Below are positions 13,002-14,892 of a DNA stretch of 14,892 nucleotides, in pieces. Every line of letters begins with the position of its first letter. Positions within the stretch are counted from its first letter, which is position 1. Location of the stretch: the NCBI RefSeq assembly GCF_024699275.1, contig NZ_JAILPX010000079.1:1-14892 (forward strand). The letters run 5' to 3'. A program made the translations under genes and the position numbers. The notes below the pieces were generated by a model. The model was not told the DNA's origin, made no database searches, and worked only from the letters and a program-made list of their open reading frames with translations. The DNA comes from Selenomonas sp. (GTDB lineage: Bacteria > Bacillota_C > Negativicutes > Selenomonadales > Selenomonadaceae).

Positions 13002-14612
13002 TTGCAGAAGAAATGGTGCAGCATATTGATGGGCATGCTTTTTTGCGGACTGCTCTTTTCCGTAAATGTGGCTTCGGCGGCGGGGCGAATCTTGTTCATT
13101 CCCCATGACGACCGGCCCATATCCTATCATCAGACGGTGGATGTCCTGCGGCAGGCAGGCTATGAGTTGGTTTTGCCGCCCCAGGAGCTGTTGAGCAATG
13201 CCACCAATATGGGACATCCTGATGAACTCTGGCACTGGCTGCGGGAAAATGCCAAAGCAGCCGATTCGGCGGTGATTGCTTCAGATTCTATGCTATATGG
13301 GGGACTCATTCCTTCCCGCAAACATGAGGTGACGGAGGAAAAACTGGCCGAGCGCATTGCTGGTTTTGCCCAGCTGAGGGGACTGAATCCTCGGCTGCAT
13401 ATCTACGTGTTTGATTCCCTGATGCGAACGCCTGCCGGTGGGGCAGAAGGGGATATTGAGGAACCCGCTTATTATGGGAAATATGGCGTCCATTTCTTCC
13501 AATATTCCCGGCTGCTGGATAAAGAGGAAACTCAGGGGCTGACCAAGGAGGAAGAAGCGCTGCTGGCTCAGCATAAACAGGCAATTCCTGCCGAATGTAT
13601 GCAGGATTGGCTGGCCCGCCGTCAGAAGAACCTGGCCGCCACGAAAAAGCTCATGGATTATACCCGGGATGGGGTTATCGATTATCTGATTCTCGGCCGG
13701 GATGATAATGCTCCTCTGTGCCAGACCCATCGGGAGAATCGGGAAATCCTGGCCTATGCCGCTGAGAAACAGCTGCCCAAGACGAAATTCCTGTCCATGC
13801 CCGGTATTGATGAATTCAATGTATTGTTATTATCCCGGGCGGTCAACGATCTGAATTATGAGATGCCCTTTGTCTATGTGGACTATAATCAGGGTAAGGG
13901 CGGCGATACGGTGCCGGACTTTTCCGATGAAAAGATTTCCTCTTCGGTGGATGCGGCTTTGGCCATTGCCGGTGGCCTCAAGGTGCCCAATCCTGCTCGG
14001 GCGGATTTTGTCCTGCTGGTGAACACGGATAAGCGGGGGAAGACCATGTGTACCCATAATAACTACCCCGATGGTGGTGTCTTTAAGCCACAGCTGCAGC
14101 CGGATAAGAATACGAAGTATCTGGTGGAGCGTATTGATGATTATGTAGCCAAGGGCTATCCGGTGGGAGTGGCGGATATCAAGTACTCCAATGGTGCGGA
14201 TAATGCTTTGATGGAACTGCTGCGGAAAAAGAATCTGCTCTTTAAGCTGCAGGCCTATGCCGGCTGGAATACAGCCACCAATTCCACGGGCTTTGTCCTG
14301 GGAACCGGCATGCTGGCGCCGAAGATGACAGCAGCAGGCAAGAATCATCTGCTGGCGGTGCGCTATCTGGATGACTGGGGGTACCAGGCCAATGTCCGGA
14401 CCATGGTGGGCAATGAACTGGTACAGCATTTCGGCAATGCCATGTACTATATTGCCCTGAAGGATAAGCTGGATTTTGCTCAGCAGCGAAATACGGAACT
14501 GTTGCGGGAATTTGCTGCACAGAATTTACCGCAAATGACAGAGGGAAAGAATTTTGTTGTCCGCAATCCCTGGTTGCGGATGTTTGAATGCGATATTGTT
14601 TGGAATAAGTAA
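13002..14612 (+). CDS. Exported DUF4127 family protein, function unknown
   Basis: I recognise the DUF4127 family from its run of conserved motifs, but its function is not established. The 536-residue product (544 from ATG 12978) begins with a signal peptide: MQKKW, a hydrophobic stretch with two Cys (8-23), and a probable cleavage after ASA (24-26). It therefore acts in the periplasm or outside. Conserved-looking acidic motifs follow: PHDDRPISY (about 33-41), ASDSMLYGGLIPSR, LGRDDNAPLCQTHREN, PGIDEFN, LLVNTDKRGK, YSNGADNALM and YAGWNTATNSTGFVLG. The repeated Asp/Asn/His clusters suggest a metal- or carbohydrate-binding enzyme, which is inference. It stands alone behind an extended -10 promoter with a palindrome over the -35, and is probably regulated there. 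No membrane anchor, sortase or S-layer signal is seen. Confidence 0.82.
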   Translation: MQKKWCSILMGMLFCGLLFSVNVASAAGRILFIPHDDRPISYHQTVDVLRQAGYELVLPPQELLSNATNMGHPDELWHWLRENAKAADSAVIASDSMLYGGLIPSRKHEVTEEKLAERIAGFAQLRGLNPRLHIYVFDSLMRTPAGGAEGDIEEPAYYGKYGVHFFQYSRLLDKEETQGLTKEEEALLAQHKQAIPAECMQDWLARRQKNLAATKKLMDYTRDGVIDYLILGRDDNAPLCQTHRENREILAYAAEKQLPKTKFLSMPGIDEFNVLLLSRAVNDLNYEMPFVYVDYNQGKGGDTVPDFSDEKISSSVDAALAIAGGLKVPNPARADFVLLVNTDKRGKTMCTHNNYPDGGVFKPQLQPDKNTKYLVERIDDYVAKGYPVGVADIKYSNGADNALMELLRKKNLLFKLQAYAGWNTATNSTGFVLGTGMLAPKMTAAGKNHLLAVRYLDDWGYQANVRTMVGNELVQHFGNAMYYIALKDKLDFAQQRNTELLREFAAQNLPQMTEGKNFVVRNPWLRMFECDIVWNK

Positions 14613-14628
14613 ATAAAGGCAGCTAAAA

Positions 14629-14648
14629 GGATTGTGAACGATTCCTTT
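14629..14648 (+). other. Weak hairpin after the DUF4127 gene
   Basis: AAAGGATTG pairs with CGATTCCTTT with one bulge and a 4-nt loop, starting about 16 nt after the stop. There is no T-run beyond the stem, so termination would be weak. Confidence 0.3.
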
Positions 14649-14680
14649 ACACAGACATAAAGTGTGCTGATATAAAACGT

Positions 14681-14728
14681 AGAGCCCGCCATAGGTTAGA
14701 TTGATTGGTCTAACTTATGGCGGGCTCT
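14681..14728. terminator. Very strong 20-bp hairpin, possible terminator for either strand
   Basis: Bases 14681-14700 (AGAGCCCGCCATAGGTTAGA) pair with 14709-14728 with only one G-U, around an 8-nt loop. On the + strand the tail is GTAAAATTATCC; on the - strand it is ACGTTTTATATC. Neither is an ideal U-tract, but the - strand is better. It may end transcripts of a convergent gene to the right, the DUF4127 transcript, or both. A TATAAA at 14671-14676 just ahead leaves open a short RNA starting at the hairpin. Confidence 0.5.
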
Positions 14729-14892
14729 GTAAAATTATCCATGGATTTTTGCAAATTGCAGTTTTTCGGGAAGTTCCTGCTGATAGTATTCCGTTCATGC
14801 GTGGTAATGGGCGAGCGGGGGAGTAATTTTCTGTTTCCCGCTAAAACGACCCCTTCGGAAAATAGGACTGTCCAGTTACCTGCGCCGGGCAG
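14729..14892. other. Unassigned sequence at the right edge
   Basis: No recognisable gene. On the - strand a frame is open from the window edge for 60 codons to a stop at 14710-14712. On the + strand a frame is open from ATG 14717 to the edge (58 codons), without a ribosome site. A 9-bp stem (AGCGGGGGA with TTTCCCGCT, two G-U pairs) lies at about 14813-14842. Neither translation resembles a known family, and neither is called as a gene. Confidence 0.3.

Overview
The window reads as ordinary chromosome of an anaerobic diderm Firmicute (Negativicutes, probably a Selenomonas-like genus). The reasons are inferential. There is an RNase J close in length to Bacillus RNase J1, strong GGAGG ribosome sites and frequent TTG/GTG starts, all Firmicute traits. 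Alongside these sits a complete RND inner-membrane pump with its lipoprotein adaptor, which needs an outer membrane. A secreted DUF4127 protein and a ScpB-type methylmalonyl-CoA decarboxylase fit a propionate-forming member of that class. All eight confident genes and the DUF4127 gene lie on the + strand, mostly as short transcription units with their own promoters and hairpin terminators. No insertion sequence, tRNA, rRNA or CRISPR array was seen.

Layout: 1-235 is a gene-poor leader with small palindromes and a promoter. 236-1201 is a class I mannose-6-phosphate isomerase (manA), closed by a terminator. 1329-2806 holds hisF and a fused hisIE, overlapping by one base, with their own promoter and a strong terminator; they supply the cyclase half of the imidazole glycerol phosphate step and steps 2-3 of histidine synthesis. 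2998-4659 is RNase J, preceded by two promoter candidates and nested inverted repeats. 4860-9236 is a two-gene RND efflux operon (lipoprotein adaptor plus 1055-residue HAE1-type transporter) with no outer-membrane channel gene and no local regulator. 9376-9648 is HU with a near-consensus promoter and a strong terminator. 9857-11920 is an EF-G paralogue with a non-canonical switch II (DTPGY). 12019-12831 is a ScpB-like methylmalonyl-CoA decarboxylase. 13002-14612 is an exported DUF4127 protein of unknown function. From 14613 to the end there is a 20-bp-stem hairpin and unexplained sequence with weak open frames on both strands.

Most genes are housekeeping and unrelated to one another. The parts most worth a second look are the regulatory DNA around the last three genes and the DUF4127 gene itself. 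A perfect 9+9 bp palindrome covers the -35 box of the DUF4127 promoter, and its CCTGCAAG/CTTGCAGG half-sites recur in a 14-bp-stem hairpin without a U-tract on the other side of scpB. Three gene starts (hisF, the EF-G paralogue, DUF4127) are better placed downstream of the longest open frame, judged by ribosome-binding sites. I did not find a convincing new multi-gene defence or mobile system here.
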